A stretch of DNA of 64,000 bases from Roseobacter sp. SK209-2-6 (GCF_000169455.1 NZ_AAYC01000005.1:1-64000), one strand, 5' to 3'; positions 24,268 through 33,968 are shown, counted from the first letter of the stretch. Numbers and translations: made by a program. Notes: generated from the letters alone by a model not told the origin.

Positions 24268-25389
24268 TCAGTCTTCCTTAAGAATGGGGCGGGTGCCGAC
24301 AATGGAGAGCCCGTAGGCATCAAGACCGAGATAGGTGGTAGCTGGCGAATCCGTCAAGAGGACCAGTTCCTCCAGACCCAGTTTAGACAGAATCTGTGCG
24401 CCCAGGCCGGTCTGCTTGATGGTGCGGGGGCCCTCGTCTTCAGGCGCATAAAGGGAATGGCGCGGCTCGCGGAACAGGCAGACAACGCCGCGACCCTCTT
24501 CTGCGATCAGTTCCATGGCGCGGGGCAGCTCACGCACCGGCTTGGGGCCAAGGCCAAGGATGTCAGAGGCCTCATGCAGCGCATGGGTCCGGGTCAGCAC
24601 AGGTTTGCCATCGGTGATATCGCCTTTGATCAGCACGACATGTTCAACCCCATGGGTCTGGTCGGTGAAGATCCGCATCTCCCACTCGCCGCCGAACTCC
24701 GAATTTACCGTGCTTTTGTCTGTTTCAACAACCAGGTTGTCATTGCGCGAGCGGTAAGTGATCAGATCCGAAATGGTGCCGATTTTCAGCGCGTGTTTTT
24801 CTGCGTAGTCCACCAGATCCGGCAGACGCGCCATGGTGCCATCTTCATTCATGATCTCGCAGATCACGGATGACGGATAGTGACCGGCAAGACGGGCCAC
24901 ATCGCAGCCAGCCTCTGTATGGCCGGCCCTTACCAGCACCCCGCCCCGGCGTGCGCGCAGCGGGAAAACATGTCCCGGTGTGGCAATATCGGCGGCAGTT
25001 TTTTCCGGGTCAATCGCAGTGGCAACTGTCAGCGCGCGGTCTGCGGCGGAAATACCGGTCGAAACACCTTCGCGGGCTTCGATGGAGACGGTAAAGGCGG
25101 TTTCATGGCGCGAGGAGTTGTGCATCGCCATCATCGGCAGGCCCAGTTCCTCGATCCGCTCAGCAGGCAGCGTCAGGCAAATCAGCCCGCGCCCGTGGGT
25201 GGCCATAAAGTTGATCGCATCTGCATTTGCGGCCTGCGCCGGGATCACCAGATCGCCTTCGTTTTCGCGGTCTTCATGGTCGACCAGAATGAACATGCGG
25301 CCCTGACGCGCCTCTTCGATGATCTCTTCAATCGGGCTGATCGCCGCGCGCAAGCGGGCCTCAACCGGCCCAGGTGTTTCAAAGCTCAT
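24268..25389 (-). CDS. ribB: RibBX: DHBP synthase with a degenerate GTP cyclohydrolase II domain
   Basis: Residues 1-210 are 3,4-dihydroxy-2-butanone 4-phosphate synthase (MFILVDHEDRENEGDLVIPA; GRGLICL; RAGHTEAGCDVARLAG). Residues 215-373 resemble GTP cyclohydrolase II, but the zinc cysteines of the family (the C...C-D-C pattern after the GD segment) are absent. The region reads VVLIKGDITDGKPVLTRTHA, continuing LHEASDILGLGPKPVRELP. This matches the RibBX variant, whose second domain has no cyclohydrolase activity. A separate RibA must therefore exist elsewhere. The ATG at 25389 is preceded by a GGCCGAGAG site; ribH follows after 2 nt. Confidence 0.92.
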   Translation of the reverse strand: MSFETPGPVEARLRAAISPIEEIIEEARQGRMFILVDHEDRENEGDLVIPAQAANADAINFMATHGRGLICLTLPAERIEELGLPMMAMHNSSRHETAFTVSIEAREGVSTGISAADRALTVATAIDPEKTAADIATPGHVFPLRARRGGVLVRAGHTEAGCDVARLAGHYPSSVICEIMNEDGTMARLPDLVDYAEKHALKIGTISDLITYRSRNDNLVVETDKSTVNSEFGGEWEMRIFTDQTHGVEHVVLIKGDITDGKPVLTRTHALHEASDILGLGPKPVRELPRAMELIAEEGRGVVCLFREPRHSLYAPEDEGPRTIKQTGLGAQILSKLGLEELVLLTDSPATTYLGLDAYGLSIVGTRPILKED

Positions 25390-25571
25390 CTCTCGGCCTT
25401 TCCATTGGCAGGGTGCCAGGTCGCCAGCGCCTAGCAGGATATGGGGCGAAATAGCCCAACCAGCCCGCAAAGACCAGCCCCGCAAGCGGCGCAGGAAGGG
25501 CTGGACGCGGCGTTTGCTATCGGGCACATAGGTTTTGATTGGATACAATATTCAAACACACAGGAGGTTCC

Positions 25572-26624
25572 ATGCGCGCATCCCGTATTTTGCAAGCTGT
25601 CGAAGCCCATGCCGAAGGCGAGCCCGGTCGCGTCATCACCGGTGGCATGCCCTTGCTCAAAGGCGCCAGCGTTTTTGAGAAAATGCAGGACATGGCTGCA
25701 AACCATGACGAAATCCGGCTGATGATGCTGCGTGAGCCACGCGGCAATCCGGGTCTTTGCGGCAATGCCATTGTCGCTCCCTGCCATCCTGATGCGGATG
25801 CGGGCTTTATCATCTTTGAGCAGACCGAATACCCGCCAATGTCCGGGTCAAATACAATCTGCGTGGTCACTGTGCTTCTGGAAACAGGCATTGTGCAGAT
25901 GCAGGAACCTGTGACGGAGCTGACCCTCGAGGCCCCGGCGGGTTTGATCCGAGTGCGTGCGGATTGCCGGGACGGAAAAGTCACCCGTGTGACCTTCCAC
26001 AATGTACCCGCCTTTGCCATGCATCTGGATGCTCCGGTCGAGGTCCCGGGCCTTGGCACCGTGGAGGTGGATGTGGCCTGGGGTGGTATGTTCTTTGTGC
26101 TGATCAATGGCGAGAAAATCGGGTTGGACCCAAGTGCCGAAAATGGCGCTGAAATCGTCAGGATTTCCGAGGCCATTCGCCACGCCACCGCGGAACAGCT
26201 GCCGGTGGTTCACCCGGAAAACCCAGCGATCACCGGGCCAACAATCAGCAATCTCTGGGCACCTCCCCTGGACCCTGAAACACAGGGGCGTGGCGCCATC
26301 ACAATCTCTACAGGGCCCTTCAACCCAGAGCGCCCACAGGACGCCAGTGGCATCCTGGATCGCTCCCCATGTGGGACGGGTACCTGCGCCAAGATGGCCG
26401 TTTTGCATGCGCGTGGACTGCTTGGAGAGGGTGAAGACTATGTCAATGCCGGCCCTCTGGGTACCACATTTACCGGCCGCATCCTGGAAACCACGACCGT
26501 CGGCAATTACCCAGCCATCGTACCCAGCCTTTCAGGCCAAGGATGGATCTATGGGTTGAGCGCTTACAGCCTGGATCCCAGCGACCCTTTTCCTGCAGGC
26601 TATACCGTTGGCGATATGTGGTGA
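25572..26624 (+). CDS. Proline racemase / hydroxyproline epimerase family enzyme
   Basis: This 350-residue enzyme is of the PLP-independent proline racemase superfamily. The two acid/base positions are residue 91 in PPMSGSNTIC, which is Ser instead of the usual Cys, and C267 in DRSPCGTGTCAKM. A Ser/Cys pair argues against plain proline racemase and fits a 4-hydroxyproline epimerase or trans-3-hydroxy-L-proline dehydratase-type member. The ATG at 25572 has an AGGAGG site. It is a lone rightward gene placed between ribE and ribBX, with no hydroxyproline catabolic genes next to it. Confidence 0.88.
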   Translation: MRASRILQAVEAHAEGEPGRVITGGMPLLKGASVFEKMQDMAANHDEIRLMMLREPRGNPGLCGNAIVAPCHPDADAGFIIFEQTEYPPMSGSNTICVVTVLLETGIVQMQEPVTELTLEAPAGLIRVRADCRDGKVTRVTFHNVPAFAMHLDAPVEVPGLGTVEVDVAWGGMFFVLINGEKIGLDPSAENGAEIVRISEAIRHATAEQLPVVHPENPAITGPTISNLWAPPLDPETQGRGAITISTGPFNPERPQDASGILDRSPCGTGTCAKMAVLHARGLLGEGEDYVNAGPLGTTFTGRILETTTVGNYPAIVPSLSGQGWIYGLSAYSLDPSDPFPAGYTVGDMW

Positions 26625-26792
26625 CGCGCGCCGCAAAGCGGCGCGCCGGGCCCAAGGCTTGGGGCTGCATCTTTGATGCTGTCTCAAGGCGCGGGAGCAA
26701 CACCGCGACTGGAGATGAGGGGCTCTGCCCCTCGGCTCTTTGAGCCTCACCCCGGGATGTTTTTTGGGGAAAGATGAAGGGGAGGCTAAATC

Positions 26793-27380
26793 TCAGCCCG
26801 CTTCGTGGAGCCGCGCCACATAGCGCGCCAGGGTATCAATCTCCAGATTGACCTGATCGCCCAGCTTTACGTCGCCCCAGGTGGTGACCTCTTTGGTATG
26901 CGGGATGAAGTTGATGCCAAAATCGCACCCCGCCACGTCATTCACCGTCAACGAGGTGCCATTCAGCGCCACCGAGCCCTTTGAAGCGATAAAGCGGGCC
27001 AATTCTTCTGGCGCACGCAGGGTGACACGGGTGCTATCGCCTTCATCTTCCAGCTTGACCACTTCGGCCACCCCGTCCACGTGACCAGAAACGATGTGAC
27101 CGCCAAGTTCATCACCAACCTTGAGCGCGCGTTCCAGATTGACCCGCTTGCCAGCCTCCCAGGCGCCTATATTGGTCTTGGAAACTGTTTCAGCCGAAAT
27201 CTGCACATCGTACCAGTCCGGCCCCAGCTCCACCACTGTCAGGCAGACGCCATCTGATGCGATAGAAGCCCCCATGTCGATGCCAGAGGTGTCATAGGAG
27301 GTCTTGATGCGTGCCCGCAGATCACCTTGTTGCTCGAGGTGGGTGATGGTTCCGATATCGGTGACAATGCCGGTAAACAT
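26793..27380 (-). CDS. ribE: Riboflavin synthase alpha subunit
   Basis: RibE dismutates two lumazine molecules to riboflavin and the pyrimidine precursor. The 195-residue protein has two lumazine-binding repeats: MFTGIVTDIGTI with SDGVCLTV, and HIVSGHVDGVAEV with NGTSLTVNDV. The ATG at 27380 gives the canonical MFTGIV start; AGGAGTG precedes it. It is a lone leftward gene: ribD lies 5 kb upstream and ribBX 1.4 kb downstream, separated by rightward insertions. No FMN riboswitch was recognised before it. Confidence 0.95.
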   Translation of the reverse strand: MFTGIVTDIGTITHLEQQGDLRARIKTSYDTSGIDMGASIASDGVCLTVVELGPDWYDVQISAETVSKTNIGAWEAGKRVNLERALKVGDELGGHIVSGHVDGVAEVVKLEDEGDSTRVTLRAPEELARFIASKGSVALNGTSLTVNDVAGCDFGINFIPHTKEVTTWGDVKLGDQVNLEIDTLARYVARLHEAG

Positions 27381-27665
27381 AGGGCAGCACTCCTTGGTAG
27401 GCGCGGATCTAGGCGCTGGGTTTCGCCAAAGAGGTAAACGCTCCTCTTGCTCGCGACAAGCCCTGTCTGGCAGCCATGACCTGTGGCACCTCCGCTGGGT
27501 GATATAGCCACGCGGAGGTGCCACAAGTTCACCAGCATTCCCAAGCGCGCCGCTCCCTGCTAGATGTGCGATGAGAAGTCAAAAACGGGCAGCCATAGTT
27601 TCGCCCCAGTCCATCGATAGTTTACGCGAGCCCCAAACCCCATCCTGCGGACCCAATCCAACCTG

Positions 27666-28970
27666 ATGCCCCAGACGATCAGCCATACCCCAGCGGGAAA
27701 GCGCAGTTTTCTCTTTTTGCAGGGCCCGCATGGGCCTTTCTTTAGCGCCTTGGGGAAGATGCTTGTTCAGGCCGGCAGTCGGGTGTTTCGCATAGGGTTC
27801 AATGCAGGAGACCAGTTTTTCTGGCCTTCGAAAGCAAATTTCCATCCCTTCACGGGAACACCGGAGCAATGGCCTGACTATTTCTCTGAGATATGTCAGG
27901 CCAATGCGATCACGGATATTGTGCTTTATGGTGATACCCGCCGGATCCATGCCGAAGCCGTGGAAATCGCTCGCAGCCTTGGGCTACAAATTCATGTCTT
28001 TGAAGAAGGCTATCTACGGCCCTACTGGGTGACCTACGAACGAGGCGGTTCCAATGGGCATTCTCGGCTGACCGATACCACGGTTGGTGAGATGCAGGAG
28101 GTGCTGGAAAACAGCGATACCGAGACATCACTGCCGCCCTCTCATTGGGGAGATATGCGGCAACATGTTTTCTATGGCGCCCTCTACCACTGGTTCGTAA
28201 TGTTTCGAAACCAAGAGTATCGCAACTTCCAACCCCATCGCGCCCTGCCGGTAACGCGTGAGTTTCAGCTCTATCTAAAACGGCTCTTGTTGATGCCCGC
28301 TCAGGCGTTGGAGCGTCAATTGGCCACCCTGCGGATCAGAAACGGTGGCTTCCCCTATCATCTGGCGCTTTTGCAATTGGAGCACGACAGTTCTTTTCAG
28401 ATGCACTCCCCCTTCAAAACCATGACCGAGTTTTTGGAAGAGGTAGTATCGGGTTTTGCCAAGGGCGCCCCACGGCATCATCATCTGGTGATCAAGGCAC
28501 ACCCGCTTGAAGATGGTCGCGTCGCGTTGCGGCGTGAGGTTGATCGCCTGGCCCGCGCCTATGAAATCCGCCATCGCGTCCACTATGTCCGTGGCGGAAA
28601 GCTGGCGCAGCTTCTCAATGAGGCCCGCACGGCCGTCACTGTGAACTCAACCGCTGGGCAGCAGGTGCTCTGGCGTGGAATCCCACTCAAAGTCTTTGGA
28701 ACTGCAGTCTATGACAAGCCAGAGTTCATTTCACGCCAGCCCCTGACAGAGTTTTTTGCATCAGCCAAGCGGCCGGACGCCCGCGCCTATCGGGACTATC
28801 GCCGATATCTTCTGGAAACCTCCCAGGTTCCCGGCGGCTTTTATTCCCGCAAGGGCCGCCGCAAGCTTCTGCGCCATACGGTAGACATGATGCTATCCCC
28901 CCATGATCCCTATGATGCCTTGCGTCTGGGCACAGCGGCGCCGCGGCAACAGTTAAGCGTGGTCCGCTAA
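27666..28970 (+). CDS. kpsS: Capsule polysaccharide Kdo-transferase KpsS
   Basis: KpsS starts the poly-Kdo linker of group 2-type capsules on phosphatidylglycerol. The 434-residue single-domain protein has FLQGPHGPFFSALGKML at the start, HVFEEGYLRPYWVTYE in the middle, and VNSTAGQQVLWRGIPLKVFG in the nucleotide-binding part. It is cytoplasmic and would act at the inner membrane face. The Wza-like gene follows after about 95 nt and kpsC after that; the three are co-directional. No KpsM/KpsT transporter genes are adjacent. Confidence 0.9.
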   Translation: MPQTISHTPAGKRSFLFLQGPHGPFFSALGKMLVQAGSRVFRIGFNAGDQFFWPSKANFHPFTGTPEQWPDYFSEICQANAITDIVLYGDTRRIHAEAVEIARSLGLQIHVFEEGYLRPYWVTYERGGSNGHSRLTDTTVGEMQEVLENSDTETSLPPSHWGDMRQHVFYGALYHWFVMFRNQEYRNFQPHRALPVTREFQLYLKRLLLMPAQALERQLATLRIRNGGFPYHLALLQLEHDSSFQMHSPFKTMTEFLEEVVSGFAKGAPRHHHLVIKAHPLEDGRVALRREVDRLARAYEIRHRVHYVRGGKLAQLLNEARTAVTVNSTAGQQVLWRGIPLKVFGTAVYDKPEFISRQPLTEFFASAKRPDARAYRDYRRYLLETSQVPGGFYSRKGRRKLLRHTVDMMLSPHDPYDALRLGTAAPRQQLSVVR

Positions 28971-29066
28971 GAGGCCGGCGGCTCTGGGCTGGATTTATTG
29001 TTACCTTCGGGTTAAGTTAGCTCAAAAAACTGAGGCAGAACAATAATTGGTCGAGGAGACCGAGCA

Positions 29067-30200
29067 GTGAAAAACGTCCCCCTTCGTTGGGCGCGGCCTG
29101 TTGCGCTATTGGCGGCAATGGTGCTTGCGGCGTCCTGTGGCCTTCCAAAAGTTGGCCCGAACAAGCGCCAGATTTTTGCCGGCTCCGTGCAAAAAGAAGG
29201 CGATGCCTTCATTGTATCCGTCAATGACCGCGTCACACGTGCAACCGCCGTTGTACCTGCTTTGGGTTTCTCTCAGCAGTTCATCAATGCCGGGAAATTG
29301 ACCTCTGACACCATTCGGCCTGGCGATGTACTGGGGCTGACGATCTGGGAAAACGTCGATGACGGGCTCTTGGCCAGTGAAGCCACCAATGCCACCGCAT
29401 TGGAAGAGGTGCAGGTCGATAGCGCCGGCTACATCTTTGTGCCCTATGCCGGGCGCCAGCGGGCGGCAGGCAATACGCCTGAACAGTTGCGCGCAATGAT
29501 CACCAAGAAACTGGAAGATCAGACCCCGGACCCGCAGGTGCAGGTGCGTCGTGTTGCGGGTGATGGCTCCACTGTCAGCCTGACCGGCGCCGTCGGTGGC
29601 CAGGGCGTCTATGCGATTGAACGCCCGACCCGCACCCTCTCGACCATGTTGGCCCGCGCTGGTGGTGTTGCGATTGAACCGGATATCGCGCAGATCACCG
29701 TTATACGCGGCAAGGAACAGGGCAAGATCTGGTTCCAGGATCTGTTCAACCATCCAGAGCTGGACATTGCCCTGCGTGGTGGCGACCGTATTCTGGTAGA
29801 GGCTGATACCCGCTCCTTTACCGCACTTGGCGCAACCAGCGCCCAGGCGCGTGTCCCTTTCGAAAGCCAGAACCTCTCTGCGCTGGAAGCGATTGCCCAG
29901 GTGGGCGGTCTGATTTCGACCAGCTCTGATCCGACCGGTGTGTTTGTGTTGCGCAACGAACCGGCTGAAATTGCAAACCAGGTGCTGGGGCGTGATGATC
30001 TGATCGGAGCGCAACGCTTGGTCTATGTGCTGAACCTCACCCAGCCCAATGGGCTGTTTGTGGCGCGTGATTTTGTAATCCGGGATTCAGACACGCTCTA
30101 TGTGACCGAAGCCCCCTATGCACAGTGGACCAAGACAATCTCCCTCTTGGTTGCGCCACTCTCGCCGATCACCACCACCACATCGGCGCTTGGCCTCTAA
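29067..30200 (+). CDS. Polysaccharide export lipoprotein (Wza/KpsD type)
   Basis: This outer-membrane polysaccharide export protein has 377 residues. The signal peptide ends at the lipobox LAASC, with the lipidated Cys at residue 24. A polysaccharide export domain follows (RPGDVLGLTIWENVDD, about 88-103; VDSAGYIFVPYAGRQRAAG), then SLBB-type segments (VSLTGAVGGQGVYAIERPTR). The C-terminal segment WTKTISLLVAPLSPITTTTS could form the amphipathic outer-membrane helix of Wza. The start is GTG 29067 with GAGGAG. It lies between kpsS and kpsC. Confidence 0.92.
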   Translation: MKNVPLRWARPVALLAAMVLAASCGLPKVGPNKRQIFAGSVQKEGDAFIVSVNDRVTRATAVVPALGFSQQFINAGKLTSDTIRPGDVLGLTIWENVDDGLLASEATNATALEEVQVDSAGYIFVPYAGRQRAAGNTPEQLRAMITKKLEDQTPDPQVQVRRVAGDGSTVSLTGAVGGQGVYAIERPTRTLSTMLARAGGVAIEPDIAQITVIRGKEQGKIWFQDLFNHPELDIALRGGDRILVEADTRSFTALGATSAQARVPFESQNLSALEAIAQVGGLISTSSDPTGVFVLRNEPAEIANQVLGRDDLIGAQRLVYVLNLTQPNGLFVARDFVIRDSDTLYVTEAPYAQWTKTISLLVAPLSPITTTTSALGL

Positions 30201-30203
30201 CCT

Positions 30204-32231
30204 ATGCAAAGCAGCAGTACGACAGCCCAAGCCGGGAGCAAGCGCTCCCGGCTTTTTGTCTACAACGGCGGCTTTTTGCTGCAAAAGAGACTGCGCCGCA
30301 TCCTGCAGCTCGCGGGTTATGACCTGCGCCTCGGTCTTCCCAAAGAAGGGGATCTTGTTGGCATCTGGGGCAATTCCCCGACTGCAGATCGCGGGCGTGG
30401 AATTGCCGAGAAGTACAATGCCCCCCTCTTGATTGCAGAGGATGCTTTCTTGCGCTCGATCCACCCAGGGCGCGCTGGTGAGCCACCCCTGGGGTTGCTG
30501 CTGGACAAAACCTGCGCACATTTTGACCCAGTGCAGGCCTCTGACCTGGAACAGATGCTTGCAACGCACCCTCTGGATGACAGCGCCATGATGCGGCGCG
30601 CCCGGGCGGCCATTGCCAGACTGCAGGATATTCATCTCAGCAAATACAATGGGTTTTCACCACAATCACCGGTGCCAGAGCCGGGCTATGTCCTGGTGAT
30701 TGACCAACTGCGGGGCGATGCCTCCGTTACTGCCTCCAAGGCCAATCGCGACCGCTTCCGGGAAATGCTTTACTATGCGCAGGAGGAAAATCCCGGAGCC
30801 CGCATTCTGATCAAGACCCATCCAGAGACACTGGATGGACATCGTCCGGGTTTCTTCACAGAAGAAGACGCTGATGGAAGGGTCGAGTTTTTCTCACAGC
30901 CGGTCTCTCCCTGGCCTTTGCTGGATGGTGCGATTGGCGTTTATACGGTTTCCTCTCAGCTTGGATTTGAGGCGATCCTCGCAGGGCACCGCCCGCGTGT
31001 CTTTGGCCATCCTTTTTATGCAGGCTGGGGCCTGACACGGGAAGAAAACCCATTACCGCGCAGGCAACGCCAGCTCACCCGTGCACAGCTGTTTTCTGCT
31101 GCCATGATCCTCTATCCGCACTGGTATGACCCCTTCAATGACGCGCGTTGCGAATTGGAACGCGTCATCGACATCCTGGAAGCCCACGTCAAATCCTGGC
31201 GCCAGGACCGAGCTGGATGGGCTGCCTCTTCTATGCGGATGTGGAAACGCAGGCCGCTGCAGGGGTTCTTTGGGCAGGAAAAAAAGCTGAAATTCATCGA
31301 AGATCCCAAAGCAGCGCAGGAGAGTGGGCGCAATTGGATGGTTTGGGCAGGCAAAGCCAAGACAGAGCATCAGGGCGCTTGGCGGCTAGAGGATGGTTTT
31401 CTGCGCTCTCGCGGGTTGGGGGCAGAGCTGGTTGCCCCGCTTTCCTTGGTGTTGGATCGCAAAGGTATCTATTACGATCCGCGCAGCCCTTCCGATCTGG
31501 ACGATCTCATTTCAGCCAGTACAGAGCTGGAACCTGCAGCACTAAGGCGCGCCGAAGAGCTTGTGGCCCGACTGATCCGGCATAGTGTAACAAAATACAA
31601 TCTCGGTGGCTCTGTGCCTGCGCTCCCATCGGGGCATCGCATTCTGGTCCCGGGCCAGGTTGAAGATGACGCCTCGATCCTGGTAGGGTGCGGGAAGATC
31701 CGAACCAATCTAATGCTGTTGCAGGCCACCCGCCGTGCAAATCCCAAGGCGGTGATTGTCTACAAACCTCATCCAGATGTCGAAGCAGGTCTACGCAAGG
31801 GAGCAGTCCCTGAAAAAGAGCTGGCGCAGCTTGCAGATGTTGTCGCGGCCAATAGCGACCCAATGGCCCTGTTGGATGAAGTTCAGGAGGTCTGGACGCT
31901 GACCTCCCTCCTGGGGTTTGAAGCCCTCTTGCGAGGCTGCAAAGTGACCACGCTTGGCTTGCCTTTCTACGCAGGTTGGGGCCTGACCCGAGATAACCTA
32001 ACTGCCCCACCCTGGCGGAAGGCACGGCCGGAACTCATGGGCCTCGCCCATGCGGCTTTGATAGACTATCCCCGCTACTTCGATCCGGTCACAAAGGCCC
32101 CATGCCCGCCAGAGGTTGTTGTAGATCGCCTGATCACCGGCGATCTGCCAACAGCTGGACTAGGAAATCGCAGCCTGTCAAAGCTGCAAGGGCTGTTTGC
32201 AACCTATGCCCATCTCTGGCGTCGCGATTAA
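30204..32231 (+). CDS. kpsC: Capsule polysaccharide Kdo-transferase KpsC
   Basis: KpsC extends the poly-Kdo linker with two alternating Kdo transferase domains. The 675-residue protein shows the duplication directly: the segment FYAGWGLT occurs near residue 271 and again near 587, each followed by an RxNL/EEN-type turn. IKTHPE and YKPHPD mark the matching sites in each half. It starts 3 nt after the stop of the export gene, indicating an operon. The protein would be cytoplasmic and membrane-associated. Confidence 0.93.
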   Translation: MQSSSTTAQAGSKRSRLFVYNGGFLLQKRLRRILQLAGYDLRLGLPKEGDLVGIWGNSPTADRGRGIAEKYNAPLLIAEDAFLRSIHPGRAGEPPLGLLLDKTCAHFDPVQASDLEQMLATHPLDDSAMMRRARAAIARLQDIHLSKYNGFSPQSPVPEPGYVLVIDQLRGDASVTASKANRDRFREMLYYAQEENPGARILIKTHPETLDGHRPGFFTEEDADGRVEFFSQPVSPWPLLDGAIGVYTVSSQLGFEAILAGHRPRVFGHPFYAGWGLTREENPLPRRQRQLTRAQLFSAAMILYPHWYDPFNDARCELERVIDILEAHVKSWRQDRAGWAASSMRMWKRRPLQGFFGQEKKLKFIEDPKAAQESGRNWMVWAGKAKTEHQGAWRLEDGFLRSRGLGAELVAPLSLVLDRKGIYYDPRSPSDLDDLISASTELEPAALRRAEELVARLIRHSVTKYNLGGSVPALPSGHRILVPGQVEDDASILVGCGKIRTNLMLLQATRRANPKAVIVYKPHPDVEAGLRKGAVPEKELAQLADVVAANSDPMALLDEVQEVWTLTSLLGFEALLRGCKVTTLGLPFYAGWGLTRDNLTAPPWRKARPELMGLAHAALIDYPRYFDPVTKAPCPPEVVVDRLITGDLPTAGLGNRSLSKLQGLFATYAHLWRRD

Positions 32232-32289
32232 TCGCTTTGCCGGATCAAGCCCCAAGGCTGAGAGATGCTGAAGGCATAGCCCTCACACC

Positions 32290-33399
32290 TCAGCCCGCGC
32301 GATGCCACCGATGTAGAACATCACCACCAACGGGCGTTGTTTCCACCAGATCAAACCGCCCGGCACGCTCCAGACCTGTCAGACCGAGTGCCCCTATCGA
32401 AGGCAGGCCTTCGGCGCCAATCCCAAGACCCGCGGTAAAGCCAATCAGCTCATCCACCAGGTCAAAGGCCAGAAGCGACGCCGCTAGCGCACTGCCGCCT
32501 TCACAGAACACACGAGTCAAACCAGCCGCGCCCAGTTGCTGCAAAATATCATTGGGATCCAGCTGCACGCCATGCGCAGCACAGGGCAATAGTCGCGCGC
32601 CCAGGCCCTCCCAGGCCTGTATCCGTTCGACATCCGCCCCAGCCCCATGACAGAGCCAGACAGGCACCTCTTTTGCAGTGCGCGCCAATTGCCCCATCAG
32701 GGGCAGGTCCAGATGCCTGGAGATCACCACCCGCACCGGTTGCTCAGCAACGCCAAGATCCCTGACCGTGAGGGAAGGATCATCAGCGCGGGCTGTGCCC
32801 CCACCAACCATGACCGCATCATGGCAAGCCCGCATCGCGTGAACCCGACGCCTTGCTTCCGGACCCGTTATCCATTTGCTCTGCCCGGATCCCGTCGCAA
32901 TGCGCCCATCAAAACTGGAGGCAAGTTTCAGCGTCACCCAGGGACGCCCCTGCTCCGTTTTGTAAAAGAAGCCTGCGTGATCCAATCCGGCCTCTTCCGC
33001 CAGGACACCGGTACGCACGGTGATCCCCGCCATACGCAGCATTTCAAATCCTTGACCGGACACACGGGGGTCACTGTCTTCAATCGCAGCAACCACATGG
33101 GACACGCCTGCATCGATAAGCGCCTGGGCACAGGGCGGCGTTTCACCAAAGTGCGAACAGGGCTCGAGAGTGACATAGGCCGTTGCGCCACGCGCAGCTT
33201 CCCCCGCCTGTGCCAGTGCTTGTGGCTCGGCATGGGGGCGTCCGCCCGGCTGGGTCCAACCCCGCCCGACAATGCGTCCCTCTTTGACGATAACGCATCC
33301 TACCGCAGGGTTCGGCCAGCATTTGCCCTGACCACGGCGCCCCAGGGACAGGGCCAAGGCCATGTAACGCGCATCGGTTTGGTTTGCCTTTGTCGCCAT
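32290..33399 (-). CDS. ribD: Bifunctional pyrimidine deaminase/reductase RibD
   Basis: RibD deaminates and then reduces the ribosylaminopyrimidine intermediate. Residues 1-145 are the deaminase: zinc ligands in RPHAEPQAL and LEPCSHFGETPPC. The reductase follows (LKLASSFDGRIATGSGQSKW; MVGGGTARADDPSLT; FCEGGSALAASLL). Two ATGs lie back to back (33402 and 33399); the GGAG site with 6-nt spacing favours the second, giving 369 residues. nrdR is just upstream in the same direction. ribE, its usual neighbour, is 5 kb away behind the capsule genes. Confidence 0.95.
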   Translation of the reverse strand: MATKANQTDARYMALALSLGRRGQGKCWPNPAVGCVIVKEGRIVGRGWTQPGGRPHAEPQALAQAGEAARGATAYVTLEPCSHFGETPPCAQALIDAGVSHVVAAIEDSDPRVSGQGFEMLRMAGITVRTGVLAEEAGLDHAGFFYKTEQGRPWVTLKLASSFDGRIATGSGQSKWITGPEARRRVHAMRACHDAVMVGGGTARADDPSLTVRDLGVAEQPVRVVISRHLDLPLMGQLARTAKEVPVWLCHGAGADVERIQAWEGLGARLLPCAAHGVQLDPNDILQQLGAAGLTRVFCEGGSALAASLLAFDLVDELIGFTAGLGIGAEGLPSIGALGLTGLERAGRFDLVETTPVGGDVLHRWHRAG

Positions 33400-33500
33400 C
33401 ATATTCTCCGGCAGCCCTTCGGGGGCCTCTCAAACTCAAGAGGGAGTTGAATTTCCACCAACTCCCCCAGTTTTAGAATTTAGACTGTTCTTGTAAAAAA

Positions 33501-33968
33501 TCACTCGTCCTTGGGAACATTCGGGCGCAATTCATGGACGAAATCCTCGAAATCATCCGCCGCCTGGAAGTTCTTGTAGACGCTGGCAAAGCGCACATAG
33601 GCAACGGTATCGATCCGCGCCAGGGCCTCCATGACGATCTCACCGATCTTCTTGGAGTCTATATCCGTCTCGCCCATGCTTTCCAGGCGCCGGACGATAC
33701 CGGAAATCATCTGGTCAATACGCTCAGGATCAATCGGGCGCTTTTGCATCGAGATCCGGATCGATCGTTCCAGCTTGTCGCGGTCGAAATCTTCGCGCTT
33801 ACCATTGCTCTTAACCACCACCAGGTCACGCAACTGCACCCGCTCATAGGTCGTAAAACGTCCGCCACAGGCGGGGCAAAACCGCCGTCTGCGAATTGCT
33901 ACATGGTCCTCTGCGGGCCGTGAATCCTTCACCTGAGTGTCGATATTTCCGCAAAACGGACAGCGCAT
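33501..33968 (-). CDS. nrdR: Transcriptional repressor NrdR
   Basis: NrdR represses ribonucleotide reductase genes when dATP is bound. The 155-residue protein has the zinc ribbon [18 protein letters not shown] and [15 protein letters not shown], then an ATP-cone ([20 protein letters not shown]). The ATG at 33968 is preceded by AAGGGGATC; the longer frame to 34031 is rejected because MRCPFC is the universal start. A DnaA-box sequence lies 54 nt upstream. The nrdR-ribD order is typical of Proteobacteria. Confidence 0.96.
   Translation of the reverse strand: MRCPFCGNIDTQVKDSRPAEDHVAIRRRRFCPACGGRFTTYERVQLRDLVVVKSNGKREDFDRDKLERSIRISMQKRPIDPERIDQMISGIVRRLESMGETDIDSKKIGEIVMEALARIDTVAYVRFASVYKNFQAADDFEDFVHELRPNVPKDE

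Noticed and set aside
27381-27665. Possible FMN riboswitch upstream of ribE
   Set aside because: No AGGG/GAAATTCCC-type core was seen on the minus strand.
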